Source: Agarophyton chilense (taxonomy: Eukaryota; Rhodophyta; Florideophyceae; Gracilariales; Gracilariaceae). From it: 64,000 bases of DNA. Made by a program: the position numbers and the translations under genes. The notes beneath the pieces are model-generated. The model saw nothing but the letters and a program-made list of their open reading frames with translations, made no database searches and had not been told where the DNA came from. The DNA is taken from contig JARGXX010000021.1 in the NCBI GenBank assembly GCA_030374765.1, forward strand, positions 1 to 64,000, given 5' to 3'. This document shows, piece after piece, positions 34,203 to 44,332 of this stretch. Each line of letters opens with the position of its first letter. Within the stretch, counting starts at the first letter, position 1.

Positions 34203-35138
34203 ATGATGAGTATGGGGCATCGAACGAGTGGGCTGCGTCTTCGCTTCGGCGTTTCGCGCACTGTTTCCATATTTGGGCTTCTTATTCGAGCCATGGGCGG
34301 CATGTACTCGGCCTACGACCTTACCAGAGATGAGCTTTGGCTCAACAAGAGCGTTCATCTAGCAGATATGCTTTCGTATGCATTTGAAGCTACGCCCATC
34401 AAGTTTCTGCCGTCGGAGGTGTTCGTCGGGAATGCGATCAAGCGTAGAATGAGCGTGCATCCTCTACCATTATATTAGAGGGCCTTGGAGGTTGGCACGA
34501 TTCAGTTGGAGTTTTGCACTCTGTCTCACTTCTCCAAGGATCTCAAATACAAAAACGCTGTCGATCATTGCATGAAGGTGGTTATGAATGATTACCCCGA
34601 CGATAGCCTTATGCCACCAATGTTCTACGTGTCCGACGGACGATTCCACGGTGACCGGATGACCATCAGCGGGTCAGTGGACTCATTGTACAAGATGATT
34701 GTCAAGAATTGGGTGATGTGGGGTCGACATGACTCTGCGCTTCGTTCGTTGTTTGAGCGCTCTGTGCAAGCGATCATACACACGTTGAGCAGAAACAATG
34801 CATACAACCTGTGCATTGCCGAAATGAGACGTGATCGACCGTCAACGTTCCGAGAGCACATAGATCATTTGGCATGTTTCTTTCCAGTGACACTTGTGCA
34901 CGCCGAACTGCACGGGCAGGATGGGGGGCTCAACGGCAGCAAAGAAGGTGATTACCTTCCGATTGCTCTAAAGCTGACGCGCAGCTGTTTCGTTATGACG
35001 CGCGGCGTGAAGAACGGCCTGGCGGGCGCAATCACGGTGTTCATCGGCAAGCCGGTGCCAAAGAAGAGGCAGGGCGTGAACTATCTGCGTCCGGGAATCG
35101 CGCAGGCGTTGTATGTAGACGACTCCGGGAGAGAATAA
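34203..35138 (+). pseudogene. GH47 (class I alpha-mannosidase)-like pseudogene fragment
   Basis: GH47 enzymes trim alpha-1,2-linked mannose from N-glycans in the ER and Golgi. The frame contains TVSIFGLLIRAMGGMYSAYDLTRDELWLNKSVHLADMLSYAF (the family's IRxLGGLLSAYxLSGD...AxDLADxLLPAF block), then after an in-frame stop (34476-34478) EVGTIQLEFCTLS (GTLQLEF motif), SGSVDSLYKMIVKNWVMWGR (the GARADSYYEYLLKQW block), DHLACFFPVTL (HLVCFLPG) and NYLRPGIAQAL (YLLRPE). The N-terminal third and the final C-terminal barrel segment are absent or unrecognisable. It is a host-type gene or captured copy that has decayed. Confidence 0.7.
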
Positions 35139-35888
35139 TCGGCAGCGTGGAGACGTCGTCCACGGAAGGACGAGAGCACATCTGAAAATGGACAGAAAGC
35201 ACGCCGACGGGCATCAAATGGCACATCATTCGCCCGTCGTTCAGCCTTACTCGCTCGTGGTAGACTCTAAACCCGCGCCTGCCGACGCTCTGCTACTGCA
35301 CGCGCTCGTTGGACGAAGCGAAGCTCATCTTTCGCAAGCCATTCAAACCGATCGATTGCAATCGTTCGACGCCGCTATTGGGGATGCCTACTGCTGCCGT
35401 GCAATTGCATCCCAACTCGTAGCATGCGTGGTACACTTTTGGTACTGCACAACTGAACAATGCGCATCCGGCGCGCACAAAGAGCACCTTTGAACGTGCG
35501 TTGCAGTATTGTCCGCTCGCGCAATCGTTGTTGGATGGTGTTGGAGATTCTCAGTTTTCCATTGATAAGGAAAGCGATGGGTCTGACTCTGAAATCACCA
35601 TCACCAAATCCACCTCCTATCATTCCTCTGCACCGTCACAGAAAGCCGTCGCCACCTCACCGCATCTTTCTCCTTCCAATCCATTACAAACTCCTTCACG
35701 AAGTGAACGAAGTTTCAGTCTTTTGTCGCAACGCAATCGACACGACTTGTATTTATCCGACGCAGATTCACGTTCGCAGTTTTTCCGCTCTTGGTTTCCA
35801 AAGCAGGACGCTATGAATTCTTTGTCTCAAGGTAATAAACATAATCCTGCCGAAGAGCCTGCTTCGTTTTAGTCTTCTTGTTGCATCT
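35139..35888. other. Region between the two pseudogenes
   Basis: Holds two overlapping frames on the plus strand (35188-35493 and 35501-35872), the second Ser-rich (SEITITKSTSYHSSAPSQ). Neither is recognised. They could be decayed exons of a neighbouring pseudogene. Confidence 0.3.
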
Positions 35889-36916
35889 TTGTCTGCATAC
35901 GACAAGCGCACTGCTTCCATAGCTTCGCCTCCCACTTCTGCAAGTCCCATTCATTTGTTTACGCTTCCGTTTCCGCTTCCGCTTCCGTGTTTCCGCCCGG
36001 CTGTGGGCGCAGACTGCCAAACTGAATCCTCCAGGAGTAGCAACTTCCCGCAGCTCCCTCCCACGCTGCCCCCGCCGAATCAATGGAACTACCGCATTGA
36101 AGGCGCTCAGAAAATCATCTTCTCAAAGGACCCCGCCGATTCACCGCAAGTGCTCGTGCTCTATGCCGTCAAGGATTATCCCAGCGCTCCCCTGTAGCCC
36201 GTCTCAAACCTCTCAAAGGCTCTCTTTCGCCGCTATTGCACCCCATATCTTCTTCCCCATCAAACTGTCAGTTTAACTCCCGTCTACATCAAACAGCTCT
36301 CGCAACGAGCCACTTCGCTGAGACCCGCTCATCGTCTCTTTCCATTCAAGCAGCCGATCTTATTGATAACATCGGTGCCGAAATCATAATGAGGCATTTG
36401 ATCCGTCGTGTCAGTGAACAAAGAGCCACAAAATAAGTGCGTCACGCCGTATACAGCGTTCAGTCAATCACAGAACTCGACCAAATCACATATAGAACTT
36501 CTGAGCAAGCAAATGAGCAACATAGCGCTGCAGAATATGCCAATGCTGCAAAAGCCGCATGCAACTTGCCCGTTTCAGCTGCGGTTCAACTGTTTGCCGG
36601 ATTCTTGCAGGCTGCTGCCGCCAAGGATTGTTCAATCATGATCGCATTATGTAAACTTGATGAGGTTCGAACCAAGAGCGAAAGTATCCTTGTTGATGTA
36701 CATGGTGTGCAATGGCTGGCTCGTTTGTGGGTCATTGATACGGACGAAAAGCACATTGCAAAGATTCTCGGCAAGTGGGGCGTTGATGATCGCAAACGAG
36801 CCGCCATGCTGGGAAGCATGGTTTCGTCAAGCAGTGGTGCCAGCGAACAAAGAGTTACCGAAGGGTACATGACTCCCTCAGGGGGCTCCTGTTTTAAGCA
36901 ATTAAATAAACCTTGA
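35889..36916 (+). pseudogene. Inositol-pentakisphosphate 2-kinase (IPK1)-like pseudogene
   Basis: IPK1 enzymes convert InsP5 to InsP6. Pieces resembling the family: NQWNYRIEGAQKIIFSKD (the family's WxYRGEGAANLVL nucleotide-binding start), then after an in-frame stop (36195-36197) LSKALFRRYCTPYLLPHQTVSLTPVYIKQL with a following RP (the FxRxVxxPLLGxxYVxPxxxVxLxxEFL block). After a phase change comes 36437-36916, with FAGFLQAAAAKDCSIMIALC (family motif around TAKDCS) and a C-terminal helical end. At least one stop and one frameshift separate the parts. Assignment rests on motif memory only. Confidence 0.45.
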
Positions 36917-37716
36917 TGTTAAATCCAAGCCCAATCATACTCAAGTCATTCACTGTTACACATAGTAGAAAATGTTGCGCTCACAAATGTTATCCAATGC
37001 TGGCAGAAGTCTATCTACCGAAGGGTAGCTCTCTTTGGTCCTACAGATTCATTCAAACGGCCGTTTCGGGGATTATCGAGTGGAAAACAACACAGATGTG
37101 AGCTCATCCTGCAGATCTGGTCATCGAAACGGCATCAAGTGCTTTTTCCCTCTGAATGCGTTTAAAGCATCACTCCTTTTTTCTGTTTTCCGGCATTGGC
37201 ACTGAAAGACTTCTATCATTCGGGCAATTCTTCAGCGATCAAGTGCTGAAACAACTCGCAGCTCGTCCTAAACATCCGAGTCGGCAAAGAGAGAAGCTCA
37301 GGATCGTGCTTCTAAGCATACCTCATCCACCACCACAAACGAGCACCTCAGCGGTGGGAGCTTCACCGTGTTTATGCACTGTGCATGGCAGGCGATGACC
37401 AAGTATTTTGGAGGCACTTGCTTAATTCGAGAACTGCGGATTCATCAGAGCACGGGTGGGAGGCCTTGTTGAGCAAACTATAGCCCTGTGGAAGTAATTT
37501 GGAATGGCTCTTGTTTAACAGTCAGTTATGCAGATGCTTCGGAGGCCATCCTCCTACTTCTGCCTGCGTATCTATCTCTGATGGTACTGGTATTCAAGTG
37601 ATTATCGTACCTGCCCACGGGCAGGAACCTAGAAACGCAAATAAAGTCTTTAACAAGCAGAAGAAGCATCAATCAGAAGTAAAGCGAAAACCAAAAGGCA
37701 AACTAATATACCCTAA
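36917..37716. other. Non-coding spacer
   Basis: Short frames only (37156-37398 and 37499-37861 on the plus strand), without recognisable motifs; the second is the shadow of the minus-strand fragment at 37717-37912. Confidence 0.4.
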
Positions 37717-37912
37717 TCAAGGAGCATCCTCATCTAGTTCAACAAGAGCTCTTGTAAGCATTTCAATTTGCTTTTCCCAACTTTTCGGGTGCTTTCCTTC
37801 CTTCAGTCTATCCTCCGCCACAGCAATCTCGTCCAACAGTTTCCTTCGATTCAGGAAGTAGGTCACTGAAGAAGTGGATCTCTCTGAAGGAAAATGCCCT
37901 TCAAGAGGGTTT
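37717..37912 (-). pseudogene. Short coiled-coil-like C-terminal fragment
   Basis: About 64 codons on the minus strand ending in a stop at 37717-37719, reading FLNRRKLLDEIAVAEDRLKE and onward. The composition is charged, helical and heptad-like, and there are no stops within it. I do not recognise the parent protein; nothing upstream continues it. Confidence 0.3.
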
Positions 37913-37989
37913 CTTCCTAGGACTTAGAGATTTCGCTCGCTGGAGGACTAGCTTGGTCTCTGACAAGCTATACCGCTATTGCGTGCTGA

Positions 37990-38930
37990 CGGCCGGTTAG
38001 GACCGGAAGTGCACACTGGTGGAACACGTGGACTGCACAGATGCCGACGCTCGAGTGCGAGGCGTGCCACACGTGGCCCGGATTCTACCTAATGGTTAGT
38101 ATTATTTAGTATTTATTTAGCTACGCTATCTCTATTTAGTGTCTATTTTTCGGGCGCGTCCCCACTGTCAGGGGCCGCGCGCCACACTACTTAGGAGGTT
38201 GAGCACTGCTCCCCAGTAAACACCCTCTTGGGAGATACCAAGGAGGGAGTCTTGGCTCTGAACTCTTCGCTTTCGGCGTGTCTTCACCGCATACTGCGTA
38301 AGCGCCCGTCGCACGTTAGTTCATCCACCACTCTGTCAACCAGAGTTCTACCACCACCGTGGGTTCATATTTAATCGCCGACACTTGTCGTAGTCTCGCC
38401 CCTGTATAGGGGTTCGCCCCCATTTTCCTCTTGTTCTCCTTTTTGGCTCTTGTGAGTGGCCGCCTCACTCACCCCGCTCGCCCCCCCTCATACGAGTGTT
38501 TCCTCGCTCCTTTTCCGACAATCGCCGTGATACCGCTCCGCCTAGGATTGGTCACACCCCGGACTGTGCAGTGCTCACCTAAACACTCTCGGTATATCCC
38601 ACCGGATTGGCTTCGGTCTTTAACCCGACTTCGTCGTGCCTTTCCATAGTGGCTCTTTTTCTGTGCTCCGCTGGGACGCGTCTCCTCTGCCTTAGGCGTG
38701 TCACTTAATAGAGGAAGATCCCGAACACCTTCGTGGTATCTCCTTCCGCTCCAAGCGTTGTCCTACACTCTCAGCAGCAGCTCTTGTTTTGTCAGCCTTC
38801 CTTAAGTCCTTTTCCTTTTCGTCGGCCTTGAAGCAGCTGCTAACTGATTCAAAGAATTTAAGAACAGCAACTACGAACTACCCAGACGATCGTTTTCATG
38901 ACTGAGATCTAGTACCTGAATTCGCAGCGC
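37990..38930. other. GC-rich non-coding stretch, retroelement-leader-like
   Basis: No frame of note. It contains a hairpin-prone segment near 38150-38195 (GGCGCG and CGCGCC arms around CCCC/GGGG) and pyrimidine-rich blocks, a style that resembles the leaders of the copia elements, but none of the conserved leader blocks is present. It could be a decayed LTR or leader. Confidence 0.25.
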
Positions 38931-39108
38931 GGGACCCGTTCCCAACTGAATCAAATTGACCTGTTCCACCTTCGTGACCAATGCTACCCGCGTAATCTAT
39001 GGACCATGCGGAGGAGCGCAAGATAGCTTCGTCTTCATTGGGCGTACCGAGACCCAGAATAGGAGCCCCGATTATAATTCTATTTCTATCTCTATCGCTG
39101 TACTTGTA

Positions 39109-39963
39109 TCATCGCTTACCATCTTCACTGTCCATGAAATCTTTAAACTTTGGATTGTTCTGGCCGCTCCTCTTGTAATTCGGTATTGGCAATGACGAAA
39201 GACTTCGAAAGTCGTTTCAGACGGCCGGCAAGTATGCTCCGGGACGAAAGCCAATTGGACACTCTTCCGGAGTAATGGGCTCGTCGAATATGTATTACAA
39301 TGCCTGTCGGGGTCGTAGGGATGCATCATTGTATCTCCCTTCATTAATTTTCACCCAATTTTCGGAAGATTTCAACTTCATATCCATATCAGAGCGCTTG
39401 GAGAGAGTCTGGGATGCGTTAAGAAGAGCATACCTGCAATCGGGGTCATTGCGAATGGGAAGCACCAAACGTGCAAACTCAGAGAGCGTAAATGGCTTTT
39501 GGTTCGGCTTGCTAGGCGGAGAGGGTTTTTTATTTGCATCGTTACACGTGAGATCAACGGTGGTTGACTTCGACGCTTTGCTCCGCTTTCCAGCTGGAGA
39601 TTTGGAAGGGATGAGTTTTCGCTTTGATCGTTGACTGAGTGTACTCTTCCTTCGTCCACACTCTTCGGGATATCGTTTCGCCTTCTCTGCCGAATCTGAA
39701 CTGGTTCCATGCGCAATACTACGCAACGCCGGCTTGCACGAAATGGGCTGATTAATGAACACAAGCAGCCATCGCTTCAGATATTGAGGGTGAATCCAAT
39801 TGATTCCTGCCATAATATCTTTAACTGTAGAGAGCTTATCATTAATGCAGTTTTTGTAGGGAAACGAGATCACTTGAGCTATAAGAACTCCTCGGGATAT
39901 TCCAAATACTTTGAATTGAGAGTCCACGCCCCAGAACATGAATATTTCCTTGAGGGTCTTCAC
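39109..39963 (-). pseudogene. Unrecognised degraded protein gene (possible transposon accessory protein)
   Basis: One minus-strand phase, with 222 codons open from 39963 to 39295, continues protein-like after stops at 39295-39297 and near 39.22 kb (FDEPITPEECPIGFRPGAY, SLPIPNYKRSGQNNPKFKDF) to 39109. The middle is Lys/Ser-rich and basic (KRSKASKSTT). It is followed by FTLSEFARLVLPIRNDPDCR and KSSENWVKINEGRYND, which recalls DNA-binding accessory proteins of transposons with a W-x2-V...F/Y-ND pattern. That comparison is from memory and weak. Two Harbinger-type relics lie 6-9 kb away. Confidence 0.35.
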
Positions 39964-40074
39964 CGATTGACTACAAAGAAAAACTTATGCTTTAGGCATA
40001 TAGGAATCCCTGCAAACGCTTTTCTAATGGAAGAAGAGCGGATGGCATTCATCGTCGGGTATGTGTGCCATTAA

Positions 40075-41077
40075 AAATAGAAAAAAGAGACTACGAAAAA
40101 GCCAGAGTCACTTGGTTGATTGCAGTCTTTGTTTTGGCGCTTTTGGTCGCGCGAGAAAAGGTTTCCATAGACAAAGAGAACTCGAAAGCTTTGCAAGGCT
40201 TGAAGAGAGAGAGATGTGACGGTGTTGAGGATATAAAGATTTGACGAGTGAATAGGTCGGCGAAATGAGTGGGTTGGTAGGGAAAAGAAACCAGGGAAGC
40301 GTCCCTGCAAAACTGGAGAGTCGAGGGTCGTATGGTTCTGCGTTGTACGCCTCTGATTGCCTCTAAAAACTTCAAATTGGCTTTTGTGAAACCTTTCGGT
40401 TCATGCTTTTCACGGCAATGACTCGTCTGCATACCGCTAGCACAACTGGAGATCACTGAGAATACCGAATTGAATCCGGAATCGAATTGGTTACGGTTGT
40501 ACTTTCGAAAAGCCACCGTTTAGGGGGCTATTTTGAAATAGAAGCCCGAGAATCAAAATGTCTTTTGAACGGTGCAAAACCTTTTGTAGTGCTCTAGTGC
40601 ACCGTAGACTGGCCTTTATTCCCGAAACAAGGTCAATTTTCCCTTTTTTAAAAAGGGCTACTGCAGGACCGAGGGCCTATTCTGCGATGATGGTACCGAC
40701 AGCACTCGGTACTACTACCACTCCGTAGTACAGAGTGCATAGATTTGGGGTAGTGTTGCAGCTGAAACAGTGCATCGGTATCCTACTTCAGCCGTCGAAG
40801 ACGTAACTTGCGTGATCACCAACTGCTTTGGGTTTGGGAATGATTGGCATGACAGCATGAGATGCTGGGACGCACCGCTGTAATGCGAACAGGCGTAGAA
40901 ACGGCGCGTTGCGCTTCGTTGCCGCGCTTCGCTCGTTGGCGCCACTGCGCACAGCAGCAGGCCAGCTACATTGCCTAGTTTCTCCGCTCTCGCCGTGCTG
41001 CAACACGGGCCGACGTCAGCCGCGCGAAGCGCAGCTAGGCATCAACCTACATACGCCGCGTCCCAGCGCGTACAAAA
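40075..41077. other. Intergenic region upstream of the flavoprotein gene
   Basis: Contains a 141-codon minus-strand frame (40091-40516) with no recognisable family, which may be chance. The last 150 bp, next to the ATG at 41078, are GC-richer and likely hold the promoter and 5' UTR. Confidence 0.35.
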
Positions 41078-43261
41078 ATGCACTCGTCCTCTCGTCGCTC
41101 CTCCTTCTTCGTACCCCCACTGTTGCGCTCTTTCTTCACCGGACGCTCGCCCCGCACGTCCCGCTCCGTGGCCCGTTGCGACGACGGCGGCTTTTCAGAC
41201 ACGCGCTTCGCTATGACCTCTGCGTCTCCCGCCAACAACGCTGCCGCGCCCGCCGCCCACGACCCGCCCGAGCTTGACTTGGGCGAGCTTGCTACACGCT
41301 TCAAGAGCAATGTGTCCATACGCGACCGCCGCTACCGCCTGCAGACCTACAAGGACTGCTTTGTTGGCTCTGAGGCCGTGCAGTGGCTCGTCACCAGCGG
41401 CACTGCCCAATCCAGGGCCGATGCCGTCAGACTGGGCCTACTCATGCAGGAGGCCGGTCTCATAGAACACTGCCTCCGCGACCACGACTTCAAGGACGAG
41501 GACCTGTTTTACAAGTTTATTGAGGACTCGGAGCGCGGCGGCGTCCCCAAGACCGACGGTCGCCTCGTGTCCTGGTCCGACTTTGTCGACACCCCCTTCA
41601 CCGCCGGCCGTAGCCTGCAGCCAAGAGTGCCTGAATCGAACGACGACAGCACCAACACAGCCACACAGGTGGAACAAGCCGTGTGGCCCTTGGATGAGCT
41701 CAACGTCAAACTATTGGACAACGTACATCCGCCAGAGTGGATAGAACCCGTTTACGACGGCGTTTATAATCTCGTCGTTATAGGCGCCGGCGCCGGCGGG
41801 CTTGTCACGTCCTCCGGTGCTGCCGGCCTGGGCGCCAAGGTTGCGCTCATTGAAGCTAATCGCCTTGGTGGTGACTGTCTCAATGTTGGCTGTGTTCCTT
41901 CCAAGTCTCTCATACACGCCGCAAATCTTGCACACACGCTTCGCGATCAGAACCATTTGCTCGAAGCGGGCCTCTCTTTCGACGGCCCTGTCAAGATTGA
42001 TTTTGGCAAAACAATGAAGCGTCTGCGACGCGTTCGCGCCGATATCAGTAGCGCTGATTCTGCTACCCGCTACACACGCAAACTTGGTGTTGATGTATAC
42101 TTTGGCTATGCAAAGTTCACGTCGGAGTCCACCGTGGAGGTGAATGGCAACACCCTGCAGTTCAGAAAGGCAATCATCGCCACCGGCGGCTATCCTTCAA
42201 TTCCGCCCATTCCTGGTCTCAGGGAGTTGCATGAGAAGAGTGTCAAGGATATGGACAACCAACCACACACGGCCATCATGACCAACGAAACCTTTTTCAA
42301 TCTCACTCAGCTTCCAAAACGTCTCGGTGTCATCGGGACGGGCGTCATTGGCATGGAACTTGGTCAGGCTATGCAGAGACTTGGCTCTTCTGTCGTGATG
42401 TTTGGCCGTTCGGGCCAAGTTTTGCCTAAGGAAGACAAGGATCTCAGCGTGCTTATCAAAGAGCAGATGATCGAGGACGGTGTGACGTTCAGGTTAGATG
42501 TGGCCACGTATGGGGTGGTCGAACACACTGGCAACGTATCTCCAGAGGGGTACGAGGAAGTCCGCATGGTGACAGAAGAAGATGGAGAGCGGAAGGAGTA
42601 CCTGTTTGATGCAATGCTGATTGCTGCTGGCAGGAAGCCAAATGTGGACGGTCTGAACTTGAAAGCTGCGGGCGTCGAGTATGACAATAAGCGTGGATTG
42701 ATTGTAAATGACATGTTACAAACTACCAATCCCAGAATCTATGGCGCTGGGGACGTGTGTAGTGCGTACAAATTCACACACGCTGCGGACTTTATGGCAA
42801 GAATGGTTATTCGTAACGCGCTCTTCTTTGGAAAAGATAAGATGTCGAACCTGCTTATTCCGTATGCCACTTTTACGTCGCCGGAAATTGCGCACGTCGG
42901 TCTGTATGAAACTGATATGAAAGAGAAGGGCATCAGGTTCAAGACTTTTGAAAAACACTTTGATGATAATGACCGCGCTATCTGTGATGGAACCACTGTC
43001 GGTATGGTGCGCATTCATGTGGAGGAGAAATCGGATACCATCCTGGGCGCATCGATTGTTGGGGTTGGTGCGGGCAATATGATCAGCGAGATTACGCTAG
43101 CCATGCAGTCAAAGACGGGGTTGGGTGCCCTAGCTTCTGTGATCCATCCGTATCCTACGACGGCTGAGGCTGTGCGGCAGACTGGTGATCTCTACAACCG
43201 AACGCGCTTGACTAATACTGTGAAGCAATTACTTCGTGGCATAGTTCGTGTGCAACGTTAG
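41078..43261 (+). CDS. DEP-domain pyridine nucleotide-disulfide oxidoreductase (MerA/LPD-like)
   Basis: 727 residues from ATG 41078. Residues 1-60 are Ser/Arg/Ala-rich and acid-poor, like an organelle transit peptide. Residues about 70-150 form a DEP domain (DCFVGSEAVQWLV, GLLMQEAGLIEHC, FYKFIED). From about 228 follows a class I flavoprotein disulfide reductase: the FAD motif VVIGAGAGGL, the redox pair GGDCLNVGCVPSK (Cys267 and Cys272), the NAD(P)H motif GVIGTGVIGMELG, the second FAD block YGAGDV, and the C-terminal HPYPTTAEAVR with the catalytic His-Glu pair. Length and motifs are closest to the mercuric-reductase-like subgroup, but the Cys-Cys tail of true MerA is absent. The substrate is unknown; a plastid redox role is inferred. 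No intron is seen. Confidence 0.9.
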   Translation: MHSSSRRSSFFVPPLLRSFFTGRSPRTSRSVARCDDGGFSDTRFAMTSASPANNAAAPAAHDPPELDLGELATRFKSNVSIRDRRYRLQTYKDCFVGSEAVQWLVTSGTAQSRADAVRLGLLMQEAGLIEHCLRDHDFKDEDLFYKFIEDSERGGVPKTDGRLVSWSDFVDTPFTAGRSLQPRVPESNDDSTNTATQVEQAVWPLDELNVKLLDNVHPPEWIEPVYDGVYNLVVIGAGAGGLVTSSGAAGLGAKVALIEANRLGGDCLNVGCVPSKSLIHAANLAHTLRDQNHLLEAGLSFDGPVKIDFGKTMKRLRRVRADISSADSATRYTRKLGVDVYFGYAKFTSESTVEVNGNTLQFRKAIIATGGYPSIPPIPGLRELHEKSVKDMDNQPHTAIMTNETFFNLTQLPKRLGVIGTGVIGMELGQAMQRLGSSVVMFGRSGQVLPKEDKDLSVLIKEQMIEDGVTFRLDVATYGVVEHTGNVSPEGYEEVRMVTEEDGERKEYLFDAMLIAAGRKPNVDGLNLKAAGVEYDNKRGLIVNDMLQTTNPRIYGAGDVCSAYKFTHAADFMARMVIRNALFFGKDKMSNLLIPYATFTSPEIAHVGLYETDMKEKGIRFKTFEKHFDDNDRAICDGTTVGMVRIHVEEKSDTILGASIVGVGAGNMISEITLAMQSKTGLGALASVIHPYPTTAEAVRQTGDLYNRTRLTNTVKQLLRGIVRVQR

Positions 43262-44332
43262 GTAGGGTGTTTGTGTTTATTTGTGTGTTAAAAGCTTTTT
43301 TTTTGGATGTGGATCATTGCAATGCTCCGCGTGCGGCGTGTTTTGGTCTTGTGGTCATGAGGCACGATGTGTAACGGGCTGGCGTAGTGCTTGGGAATAT
43401 CAACACCGGTAGATCGCTTTGTTTGCGAGAGTTTTTGCCAGGATACGTAACTTTGGGCTGCCATGCCAGGTTCGGGGGATTTCATTGCTACTGTGAGCAG
43501 TAGACAGAGTAAGAAACGTAGCCATGGTGTCCTTGCTGCTAAGCGATTCCACATCTGTGGAAGTCAATGCTTCGTAGTTGTACACAACCTTCGTAATGAC
43601 TGACCATTTGCATCCTCCTTTGTGATGTTGTAGATTTCAGAAGAGTTGAAATAGTTGGGCCAATACGTAACTCAGTTTTGGGGCTTTCACTTGGATGACG
43701 GGCAGCTGGTCAAGCGCTACCGGTGGAAACAGGTGTTTCATAGATACTACACACGCTAACTAACTCCACTGGAGTGTTGATGTCTGTAGCGAAATTACGA
43801 AAGGGGGGGTTGGGGGGGGGTGTAGATAGTTGCATTTGCCTTACTTGCACGTCATCACCTGTCGTCACCTTCACCTGTGCACCAGCGTGGCCCAAGATCC
43901 AGAATTCAAGGAACGTCGAACGGAACGCGACTTTCAGTTTTTGTGATAGCATTTTGGGGGAGGCGGTTCATGTCGCACGGAAAGCGGCGCTGCGATGGGG
44001 CAGCGGATCAAACGCGCATGCGCCAGTGAGAAGCTGACACATTGAACGACTCGAGATCGCGGGTGAATTCTGTCCACTGGTTTTTTCTCTTGCGCCGTTC
44101 TTTTGTCCAAATTGGGAGGTTGACATATTTCTGCCATGGCGCCCGGCTTTGTAGAGCGCCGCGAAGTCCCGTCGGCGGCAGTCATACGAGCTTCTCCAAT
44201 GCAGCAACCCCTCCACAGTCACAATCCGTTGCTGAAGGGGTAGAGCGTTTCATTACATCACAATTTGACGGTCTGCCCCGCCCCTCTTTGCAGAGCACAA
44301 CTCCTCTGTGACGCATCACCAGGCGTGTGCAC
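43262..44332. other. Intergenic region
   Basis: Short frames only. There is a poly-G run (GGGGGGG, 43803 onward) and no recognisable gene. It should contain the 3' end of the flavoprotein transcript and the promoter of the transporter gene. Confidence 0.4.

Noticed and set aside
37990-38930. Additional copia leader or LTR
   Set aside because: Style is similar, but none of the conserved leader blocks or a primer site was found, so it is listed only as an unexplained GC-rich stretch.
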